Shown here in pieces: positions 18,376 to 25,056 of a stretch of 64,000 nucleotides of DNA. Below the pieces are notes generated by a model. It saw nothing but the letters and a program-made list of their open reading frames with translations. It ran no database searches and was not told where the DNA came from. The position numbers and the translations under genes were made by a program. Position 1 is the first letter of the stretch, and every line of letters begins with the position of its first letter. Origin of the DNA: UBA1563 sp041667115 (GTDB taxonomy: Bacteria; Bacteroidota; Ignavibacteria; Ignavibacteriales; Ignavibacteriaceae); assembly GCA_041667115.1 (NCBI GenBank), contig JBAYFO010000014.1, positions 1 to 64,000 on the forward strand, read 5' to 3'.

Positions 18376-18570
18376 GTATAGCGAGGTGTTATCACGCTTT
18401 GCGAGAAAAGGCAACATTGCCGGATTAATTATTTAAATATTTACAATTCCATTTTATCTCAACACCCATTGTTACTGAATGTCAGTGAAATTTATTTTTC
18501 TCTTGCTTGCCACACTCTCAGGTGGCTTCTTAACAAACTCGTCCACGTACGGAACTTGAATAAAGTTAAT
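18376..18570 (-). repeat. attC-like spacer between DUF5677-like pseudogene and methyltransferase
   Basis: The spacer starts at the pseudogene stop and ends with a degenerate right core, GTATAGC on the plus strand at 18376-18382, 15 bp before the methyltransferase ATG. It contains the conserved word AACATTGCCG (18413-18422). About 90 bp (18413-18515) closely match 21790-21875 in another spacer, including AATTCCATTTTATCTCAACA. Confidence 0.5.
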
Positions 18571-19366
18571 TACCAATACCTAATTCTTTAAGATAATTAT
18601 CACTTAAACTTTTTATTTTATCATCTAACCCAAGTTTCAAATGTTTGTTTATAACTTCATAGAAATAATGCATTGAAACAAAAGCTGATGATAATGCAAA
18701 ACATCCGTCTTTAATTGGACTAGAGAAAAAGCTAACTTCAGATTTATTTCGATCAATTCGTGTCCCAACTCTGCTAACATTCCAATGAGCCCAATCACTC
18801 ATCTCACTATAACTATCATATAAATCTTTATTATCACTTCCAAAAAATTTGTAGATTTTTACTTCTTCACCAGAATCGTCAAATAGCCAAGTACTCTTAA
18901 ACGGATCTGGTGGAAGATTTTTAATTTGAATTTTCGGCCTTTTGTAACACTCTTTTAGATACTCATATCCTTCCTCAATACTTCGCTTTAATACTTTTTT
19001 ATCAATCTTTAATTTATCTCATTTAGCTTGCTTAAGATTTAATCGATAGTCAGTGATAACACTATATTTTCGCCACTGTAACGCCCTTTTTTGCAAATTT
19101 TCAGAAACCCATAAAACAATTCCTACTCCTTCGAGCATATTTCTAGCAATGATCATTGCATCTGAGAATGACGCTACATTTATTAGACTTAAAACTGAAC
19201 TTAGATGCTCCCTTTGCTTGAAAAGAAAACATAAAATCATAAAAGAGTAATGATCATCTTCAGAATATTCAAATCTCCTATTATAATTTTCATCAAAGAA
19301 TTTTAGTAGTAACTCCGAATTTCTAATGATAATAGGCAAATCATTTGTATAATTTCTTTCAACCAT
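18566..19366 (-). pseudogene. DUF5677-like gene interrupted by one in-frame TGA
   Basis: The frame from ATG 19366 runs to TGA at 19019-19021 and then continues in the same frame without any other stop for 72 codons to a second ATG (18802) and on to TAA at 18566. Joined, it is about 265 codons. The N-terminal part (SFSDAMIIARNMLEGVGIVLWV) and C-terminal part (SDWAHWNVSRVG) resemble DUF5677 helical proteins. One substitution, for example CGA to TGA, would explain it. Readthrough or recoding cannot be excluded. It forms one unit of the cassette-like array. Confidence 0.7.
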
Positions 19367-19391
19367 AAATTTTAAGACATCTCCAAGTTCT

Positions 19392-19735
19392 TTATAACAC
19401 TTTGAATTACAAGTTGTTAAAATCCAACACTGCCGAATTAATTATTAAATATTTTCCTTTTGCTACTCTGTTTATTGATCCCCGTCTGAGCCGGGCAGGC
19501 TCTATGAGGATCATTTTTATTGGTTTAATTCTTTTCTACAAATATTAAACATCTACGATGTTTTAATGCATAAAATTTTCTTAACTCCGTAGGAGTTATA
19601 TATTTGTAGAAATAAGCGCTTACCTAATCAGAACCCCGTAGGGGTTCAATATAATTTTGATTCTGATCTTTGTACTCAATGCGACTGAATATGACCGTAT
19701 CGAAGATAGCGGTCGGCTTAAAGAACGGGTTAGGT
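19392..19735 (-). repeat. attC-like spacer with classical ACCTAAC core and REP-like insert
   Basis: One base after the stop of the upstream gene the minus strand reads ACCTAAC, an exact RYYYAAC core. A 5-base spacer and TTTAAGCCGACCGC follow, the left-arm pattern typical of integron attC sites, with a TTCG-capped hairpin. The right core TTATAAC (plus strand) is at 19392-19398, 26 bp before the ATG at 19366. AACACTGCCG is at 19426-19435. At 344 bp it is longer than its sisters because it holds two GTAGG-type hairpins (about 19600-19655). Confidence 0.55.
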
Positions 19736-19736
19736 G

Positions 19737-20699
19737 CTAACCACCTACATTTTTATTAGTTTCTGTTTGAATATTACCTAACCAATATCTTCCATCAGGC
19801 ATTTCTCTATCTATTTTTTCTATTTTATTTGGATTAGAGAAATTAAAAGTGCATTTATATGTTCCGCTTGGTATATGAGGATAACCTTTTAAAAGAACTG
19901 TCCTTTCAAGCGTTGAAGCACTTTTAATTTTTGTAAACCATTCTGGGTTCCAACTATCAAATGGTTCTGGTTGTATTACCTTTTTATATTTTGAAAAAAT
20001 GTATTTATCACTACTCCAAAAACTTACACCATTGGTGAAGTAGTGAAAGAGTTCACTTCCCATTTTGTCCGGGTCGAGAACGTACAAATTATCTTTGTCA
20101 TTATTTGTTATTATATATGTGTATTGAACCGAAGCAGTATCTAAATTAGAAGTTATATGTACATCCTCTATAGATAGCGACAAACCTTTATGCAATTTGT
20201 TTTCTGTGGTCAAATCATATTCAATATTTGTATTATTTCTTATATCAGTTTCGTCTCCCCAAGCCTTTGAAATATGCAAAACATCTGCAGGAAAAAATTG
20301 TATATCTAATTCATCCATATATGGTTTTGTTGGAGCTATTGATAACGCACCACCGTGGAAACTCCCTATATAACATCTCATATTATTTGCAATTAGAATA
20401 AATGGTTGATCATCCATTTTAATATTCACCTCTTTTGCAAATAGTTCGCTTTTAATTTTTTTCAAATATAGGCAATGAGACGAGTAGTCATAGAAGTCAA
20501 TATCAGTTGAAGCTAACCAAGGTTCACTTTCAAGGTCTAATTCATTAATGTTAACATTTTGAATGTCTCGAATATTTAATGTACGATCTTTTAATAGATA
20601 AATACCAAAAGAAGAATCTTCTGTGGGAATAATTACGTCATCTTTACAACCAATAGATGATAAAAGAAGAAGACAAAAAATTAAATAATATGCTTTCAT
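19737..20699 (-). CDS. Lipoprotein of unknown function
   Basis: A 320-aa protein with a lipoprotein signal (LLLLSSIGC, Cys18). The mature part is beta-rich, without a domain I recognise; aromatic and Asp/Asn turns suggest an extracellular or periplasmic beta-sandwich. GAGGT lies 7 bp before the ATG. It is a single-gene unit flanked on both sides by attC-like spacers, and its low G+C resembles the other units more than the flanking housekeeping genes. Confidence 0.65.
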   Translation of the reverse strand: MKAYYLIFCLLLLSSIGCKDDVIIPTEDSSFGIYLLKDRTLNIRDIQNVNINELDLESEPWLASTDIDFYDYSSHCLYLKKIKSELFAKEVNIKMDDQPFILIANNMRCYIGSFHGGALSIAPTKPYMDELDIQFFPADVLHISKAWGDETDIRNNTNIEYDLTTENKLHKGLSLSIEDVHITSNLDTASVQYTYIITNNDKDNLYVLDPDKMGSELFHYFTNGVSFWSSDKYIFSKYKKVIQPEPFDSWNPEWFTKIKSASTLERTVLLKGYPHIPSGTYKCTFNFSNPNKIEKIDREMPDGRYWLGNIQTETNKNVGG

Positions 20700-20718
20700 T
20701 TTTTTACCTCTTTATTGT

Positions 20719-20905
20719 ACATAACAGCGTCGCCAATAAGCGGCGCCCAAGAATAACGATGCCGCTTAAAAAACAACTGCCGAAGATTATTTATAAATTT
20801 ATTTTATACACTATATTCAAAGAGTAAGTAACATTTATAACGAACGCCAATAATTTGAAAAATACCGCAACGTTTAAAGCAGTAGCTTTTAGTTGCGGGT
20901 TATAC
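20719..20905 (-). repeat. attC-like spacer between DinB-like and lipoprotein genes
   Basis: On the minus strand it begins GTATAAC two bases after the stop of the DinB-like gene. A hairpin CCGCAAC...GTTGCGG follows, then TTCGGCAGTTGTT and a GCGGC...GCCGC hairpin, ending in GGCGACGCTGTTATGT 19 bp before the next ATG. The tight fit to stop and start, and the shared words, match the other spacers. Confidence 0.55.
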
Positions 20906-20907
20906 CG

Positions 20908-21750
20908 TTATTTCATAACTGTTGTCAATTCTAATATTATTTGACCTAAATCAACATCCCCATAAATAGTAATTCTATTTTTCGCCACTTCTTTAGATAT
21001 ATTCTTTGTGAACATTCTCCAGGTTGTATCAGCAGTCATTACAACTTTTGAAGTATATTCTAATTCTTCTCCAACAAACAATTCCCAAGAATTATTCTTT
21101 TTCAAAATCCATTTACCCTCTAAAATATCTTCAACTTCCAAAAGTATTGATATATTATTTTTGTCCGGATAAATTTTCTGATAAATAGTTGGGACTACCC
21201 CTCTGACAAAAGTATCTATTAATGGGTGAATCCACTTCTGTTCAACTAAAAGCGGTTTACCAATAGCTTCTCTTATTTGTTGTTGGTGATACCATTTTTC
21301 GGTGTATTCACGAGCAATGTCAAACCAACATTTTGATTCTTCTTCACCAGCCCACCAAACCGGGAAAAGTGCTTTACTATCCATATCTAAAGAACTTAAT
21401 AGTTTTGGTATTTCCACTTTTATATATTTGAGCAAATCAATTAATGTATTTGGACTTAATCTCTTTGCTGCAACTATCCAAGAATTATTTAAGTGATTAA
21501 GATATTCTACAAGCTGCGTTGTGTTTTCAATTTCCTTATCTGGCGTTGGTGGAATCATATGATCTCGTTGATAGGATATTCTTCTTAGATCAGTGTCAAT
21601 CAAATGAGAAACAATATCTTTTATATTCCATTTATAATTTGATGTCGGATAATTCCATTCATCAGGAGATAATTTTTGCAACAATTCTATTAGTTCTGAA
21701 TACAATTCAGGGAACAGATGCCTAACTTCTATTTTATCTGGTTTCTTCAT
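20908..21750 (-). CDS. DinB / maleylpyruvate-isomerase-like (MDMPI) family protein
   Basis: A 280-aa cytoplasmic protein. The N-terminal four-helix part has WNIKDIVSHLIDTDLRRISYQRD, matching the MDMPI/DinB helix with the first metal His, and a second candidate His in EKWYHQQQIREA. The C-terminal ~80 residues resemble the MDMPI C-terminal (SCP2-like) domain that ends with a weak charged helix. Members are thiol-dependent or metal-dependent enzymes with mostly unknown substrates. It is a single-gene unit in the array; no Shine-Dalgarno is obvious. Confidence 0.7.
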   Translation of the reverse strand: MKKPDKIEVRHLFPELYSELIELLQKLSPDEWNYPTSNYKWNIKDIVSHLIDTDLRRISYQRDHMIPPTPDKEIENTTQLVEYLNHLNNSWIVAAKRLSPNTLIDLLKYIKVEIPKLLSSLDMDSKALFPVWWAGEEESKCWFDIAREYTEKWYHQQQIREAIGKPLLVEQKWIHPLIDTFVRGVVPTIYQKIYPDKNNISILLEVEDILEGKWILKKNNSWELFVGEELEYTSKVVMTADTTWRMFTKNISKEVAKNRITIYGDVDLGQIILELTTVMK

Positions 21751-21762
21751 ATTTCACTAACG

Positions 21763-22011
21763 GTATAACGGCGTGTTATGTTAAAATGCAACACTGCCGT
21801 ATTAATTATTTACAATTCCATTTTATCTCAACATCCACAGTGATGTAATGTCAGCGATATTTATTTTTCTCATGTTTATCCCGCCTTGCGGGACTTTTTA
21901 CTTATTAAACTACTGCCGGTAAGCCGTTCGTCTCCAGCAGATTAAAGATGATAGCTGTATTTGTACAGAAAATAACCGCTTTTAATTAACGACCTTTTTC
22001 TACCGTTAACA
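21763..22011 (-). repeat. Composite attC-like spacer (two copies of the shared word)
   Basis: The right core GTATAAC (plus strand, 21763-21769) lies 12 bp before the DinB-like ATG, and a weak left core (TGTTAAC on minus) is at 22005-22011, just after the NTF2-like stop. ACTGCC words occur twice (21790-21799 and 21910-21918). At 249 bp it is longer than most, as if two sites were fused after loss of a gene between them. Confidence 0.5.
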
Positions 22012-22017
22012 TTGTAA

Positions 22018-22455
22018 TTACTGACCGAGGAGCCTGGTGAACGAAAGAGATGCCAGCTTCCACATATCATTTTGTTGCACATAAACCTCTGTAACCATAA
22101 AAGGATTAACTACTTCGTTTCCTCCGACAACGGCTAACAGAGTAATTCTGTTTAACAGGATTGCTGTTGAACCAATTATATTCACAGATACTTCATGGAT
22201 ATCTGTTTTCTTGTACCAAATTCCTCCACTTTTAATAACATTGAGTTCCTGTTCTTTTCCCCAAGAGCCTCCCATGTGGACAAATACAGCTTTATCGTGA
22301 AAGAGATTGTCCAGCGTATCTACATTTTTGTCTGCCATCCATTGCCATTTTGATTTGGAGAGATTAATGATTTCTTGCTCGGCAGTAGAATTTTGTGCAG
22401 ATAACAATTGTGCACTTATGATTACTAAAAAAAATACAAGAATTGATGCTTTCAT
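22018..22455 (-). CDS. Secreted NTF2-like (DUF4440/SnoaL-type) protein
   Basis: A 145-aa protein with a Sec signal peptide (cleavage near LLSAQ). The mature part is a single cone-shaped NTF2-like domain: EQEIINLSKSKWQWMADKNVDTLDNLFHDKAVFVHMGGSWGKEQEL, then VSVNIIGSTAILLNRITLL and a WKLASLSFTRL C-terminus. These match DUF4440-type proteins. Such domains bind small ligands or are enzymes; the role cannot be read. It is a single-gene unit flanked by attC-like spacers. Confidence 0.8.
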   Translation of the reverse strand: MKASILVFFLVIISAQLLSAQNSTAEQEIINLSKSKWQWMADKNVDTLDNLFHDKAVFVHMGGSWGKEQELNVIKSGGIWYKKTDIHEVSVNIIGSTAILLNRITLLAVVGGNEVVNPFMVTEVYVQQNDMWKLASLSFTRLLGQ

Positions 22456-22572
22456 AATGATACCTTTTTTTAAATTTAATAATGCGATTACTTTTTTAAG
22501 TTATTCAAATTATCAATTTTTTGAGAATTACAGTTGCAGAATTTCAATTTATTTTTTATGATTTCTTAAAGC

Positions 22573-22763
22573 TTATAACGGTGTCGCCTTTCACCCGTCC
22601 GCCCATAACAGCAATAACGAACTGAAAAACTACTGCCAATAATTTTTAACTAATTTATTTTATTAGAACAACTATTACTATTTACAATACATTGTGTAGA
22701 TAACCCAATAAGTACTCAAATGCCCCAATGAAAACGCGGTCAATGTTGACCCGCTAGTTATAC
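22573..22763 (-). repeat. attC-like spacer between Ntn-hydrolase-like and NTF2-like genes
   Basis: GTATAAC on the minus strand begins six bases after the upstream stop, followed by a GCGGGTCAA/TTGACCGCG hairpin. The shared words GCATTTGAGTAC and TTGGCAGTAGTT come next, and the site ends GGCGACACCGTTATAA. The next ATG is about 117 bp further. GCATTGAGTAC also occurs in the 19392-19735 spacer. This covers most of the 314-bp gap. Confidence 0.55.
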
Positions 22764-22769
22764 CGGTCA

Positions 22770-23618
22770 TTATTTATTTAAAAATTTCAAACCATTTTTA
22801 CTTAATAGAAGTAAATCAAATGTTGGACCAATATGCCCATCAATCTTAGAAACAAGACTATACATTTTGTTACTTGCTATAATCATTTGAGAGCAAAAAT
22901 TAATTGCATCTTTTAAATTTAGCTCCTTAGAAGTTACTTTGTTTTTAAGGATCATACTTAGTTTGGGATCATTCCTTAAATAATCAAATTCAGGTTTATT
23001 ACCGTTTTGTAGTTCTAAAATAACATGACTTGAACCAAAAGAAGAAAATGAACCTATAACTGATAAATCGTATACATTCACTTCAATAATAGGATTGATT
23101 TGTTTTATATAACGAAATTGAAGTAAAAACATTTTAGGATCGTTATGAACATTAAAATGGAAAAATATTATTTGAAATAATATATAGTTATTCTGAGGGA
23201 ATTGACTTTCGGGCCAATCGATATAAGGTGCATTCAAGGCTGTACTAATGAACGCAGAACGAATCGAATCGCATAAATGATTCCAATATTCTATGTTGTC
23301 AGAAATTTTTTCTTTTTCAAGTTTTTTGTTTAATATATCAAAAACATTAAATATTTCTACATTATTTCTAGACACAATCGGCGCACCACAAATCGCAAAA
23401 CCATTATAATTGTCAATTCTGATAATTTTATTAAAATTATCATCGTTCCCCCTACTTGATCTGTATATTCGTTTATCTGCACATACTAAAATACCTTCAT
23501 CGCAAGGAACTATGATGATAAGTGTCCCTTTATAAAATTCTGAGAACGAAATACAGTAATAATGATTATTAGGTATAAGAAATAATACAAATAAGATTAC
23601 TTTTAGAAACTGCATCAT
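22770..23618 (-). CDS. Secreted proteasome-like Ntn hydrolase (putative)
   Basis: A 282-aa protein. A hydrophobic N-terminus (about residues 3-24) looks like a signal peptide, then KGTLIIIVPCDEGILVCADKRIY matches the start of proteasome beta subunits. Taking Thr32 as Thr1, Asp48 falls at position 17 and Lys64 at position 33, exactly the proteasome catalytic set, with Gly31 before the Thr. KIIRIDNYNGFAICGA and VIGSFSSFG match later core segments. Self-cleavage after Gly31 would remove the whole signal region. It is a single-gene unit in the cassette-like array. Substrate unknown. Confidence 0.68.
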   Translation of the reverse strand: MMQFLKVILFVLFLIPNNHYYCISFSEFYKGTLIIIVPCDEGILVCADKRIYRSSRGNDDNFNKIIRIDNYNGFAICGAPIVSRNNVEIFNVFDILNKKLEKEKISDNIEYWNHLCDSIRSAFISTALNAPYIDWPESQFPQNNYILFQIIFFHFNVHNDPKMFLLQFRYIKQINPIIEVNVYDLSVIGSFSSFGSSHVILELQNGNKPEFDYLRNDPKLSMILKNKVTSKELNLKDAINFCSQMIIASNKMYSLVSKIDGHIGPTFDLLLLSKNGLKFLNK

Positions 23619-23643
23619 TTATTTAATATGTATAGTGAATACG

Positions 23644-23783
23644 ATATAACTATTACTGATACTGCCAAATTGCGATATAATATTCCGCCAGCGGGAATGT
23701 TATATTTAACTAAATACTGTCTTCTCATTTCATTTTCTACTTTTCTTGCAGCCTAACTCTCCAGATATTAAGAAGTGTTAGAC
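23644..23783 (-). repeat. attC-like spacer upstream of the proteasome-like gene
   Basis: The minus strand has GTCTAAC (23777-23783), an exact RYYYAAC core, and ends with GTTATAT (23644-23650) 25 bp before the Ntn-hydrolase ATG. Inside are a GTTAGGC word (23751-23757), an ATTCCCGC/GCGGAAT hairpin and TTTGGCAGTATC, the local form of the shared word. Confidence 0.5.
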
Positions 23784-23818
23784 CGCAGATTTTATTTTTT
23801 CTCCAACAGAAATTCATA

Positions 23819-24031
23819 TCAACCTTTCGGTTTTCTTACCGGTTTCTTCCGGTTGGATTTTCTTATTCCGCCAAGCCGTTCGTACTCATCGGTGTCTTCT
23901 CCAAATTGGCTAATAGCCCAGTAGTGGACAGTACTTTTATCCACATTTCAATAAGTTTCTTCTCTTCCGCATCATGCCGTTGCTTATCTCATCATTCCGT
24001 TTAGCCGTCTTTCGGCTTTTTTATCTGCCAC
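23819..24031 (-). pseudogene. Possible degenerate small ORF
   Basis: From a GTG at 24031 the minus strand reads VADKKAERRLNGMMR, then stops. The next frame gives DKQRHDAEEKKLIEM, and a third gives DKSTVHYWAISQFGEDTDEY continuing to a TGA at 23819. The charged, protein-like text in successive frames suggests a former ~70-aa gene with two frameshifts. It lies directly after the antitoxin gene and before an attC-like spacer. The evidence is only compositional. Confidence 0.3.
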
Positions 24032-24078
24032 AAACTAACTCATTACAATTTTTTATAAATTCTTTTCTATGAGAGCCA

Positions 24079-24288
24079 TTAAAAATGTTTTTGAAATTCC
24101 TTTAAAGTAACAAATTCACCGACTTTTATAGCCGCATCAACTTTAGGCTTCGCTTTTTTATATTCTTTAACATCTTCGTTGTCTTCAATCAATTCAAGCA
24201 TGTGGTTATATGTTTCAATATCCAGTATGATTGATTGAGGTTTTCCATTTTCATCAACGATGAAATGTTTTCTTTTAGTAGTTAACAT
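24079..24288 (-). CDS. Phd/YefM-like antitoxin, apparently without toxin
   Basis: A 69-aa protein beginning MLTTKRKHFIVDENGKPQSIILDIETYNHMLELIEDNED, the dimerisation/DNA-binding layout of Phd/YefM/RelB-type antitoxins that act as repressors and neutralise an mRNA-cleaving toxin. The C-terminal half (KVGEFVTLKEFQKHF) would be the toxin-binding part. No intact RelE/ParE-like ORF follows; only short or frameshifted sequence lies downstream. It may be an orphan or a remnant. Confidence 0.7.
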   Translation of the reverse strand: MLTTKRKHFIVDENGKPQSIILDIETYNHMLELIEDNEDVKEYKKAKPKVDAAIKVGEFVTLKEFQKHF

Positions 24289-24391
24289 TTTTCTCTCACT
24301 TTTTTGTGCAAAATAAATTTATTTTTGCCTTATTCAAAGACAAATAAGTTGAAATTAAAACCGCATGCACACTATCTTTTAACTCTTCTCG

Positions 24392-24913
24392 CTAATATGA
24401 TTTTAACCATGCAGCCAAGGTAACAGCGCTTTGCGACTTGTTATTGAAAGCTATATCTCCTTCTATCTTAAGAACTATTTGTTGATATTTATTGATCTCC
24501 GGACGAAAGATGTAAATAGAATAAGTAGTACTCCCTCCATCCATCCCAACATAAGTTGTGTCTGAATAATTTGTTGTTGTTACCTGGTTAACAAGATTGT
24601 GACTCCAAATGAGAGTATCGTTAGGAATGGTTTTGATGTAGGTTTTAACATGCTGATACTTTGACTGGAGTTCTTGATCAGTGTATAAGCCATCAGCATG
24701 GAACAAGAAGGGAACGCTGTCTTTTGCGGGATTGTACGAATATTCTTTTCCGTCCGTATCAATCATTACGCCGTGATATTCTATTCCCCATGCATAATTT
24801 AGATATTCAACCTCGAAGATAATACTGCTGTTACTTTGGATTTGCTCGTTTACATTTGAATCCTTGCATGAAAAAAAGAGAAGCGCTAACAACACCGGAA
24901 TTATTTTTTTCAT
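24392..24913 (-). CDS. Lipoprotein of unknown function
   Basis: The start at 24913 (MKKIIPVLLALLFFSCKDS) is preferred over an ATG ten codons upstream, because AAGG lies 7 bp before it and it begins the lipoprotein signal (lipobox FFSC, Cys16). The 173-aa protein is otherwise unrecognised; the mature half contains many Tyr/Thr beta segments and ends SAVTLAAWLKSY. It stands alone between the array and the DUF5686 gene. Confidence 0.68.
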   Translation of the reverse strand: MKKIIPVLLALLFFSCKDSNVNEQIQSNSSIIFEVEYLNYAWGIEYHGVMIDTDGKEYSYNPAKDSVPFLFHADGLYTDQELQSKYQHVKTYIKTIPNDTLIWSHNLVNQVTTTNYSDTTYVGMDGGSTTYSIYIFRPEINKYQQIVLKIEGDIAFNNKSQSAVTLAAWLKSY

Positions 24914-25056
24914 ACTACACCTTTTACCTAAATCGGATAACAATTAATAATACTACTTTAATTCAGTTTAATACTTCCGGCAATTGCAAATAAATGTCAA
25001 ATACCTTTTATGAAATACAAATATTCATCTGAAGAATACTCTAACTGCAGAAATAG

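Noticed and set aside
18361..18417. Upstream ATG (18417) of the methyltransferase
   Set aside because: The extra 19 codons lie in the repeat spacer and lack a ribosome site; ATG 18360 has AGGGAG upstream.
19019..19021. TGA as a selenocysteine codon
   Set aside because: DUF5677-type proteins are not known selenoproteins, and no SECIS-like stem-loop was evident directly after the codon. A point mutation is simpler.
23751..23783. GTCTAAC...GTTAGGC as a complete short attC site
   Set aside because: The two perfect cores are only ~33 bp apart, too short for a normal attC hairpin. I treat GTCTAAC as the left core of the longer 23644-23783 spacer and leave GTTAGGC unexplained.
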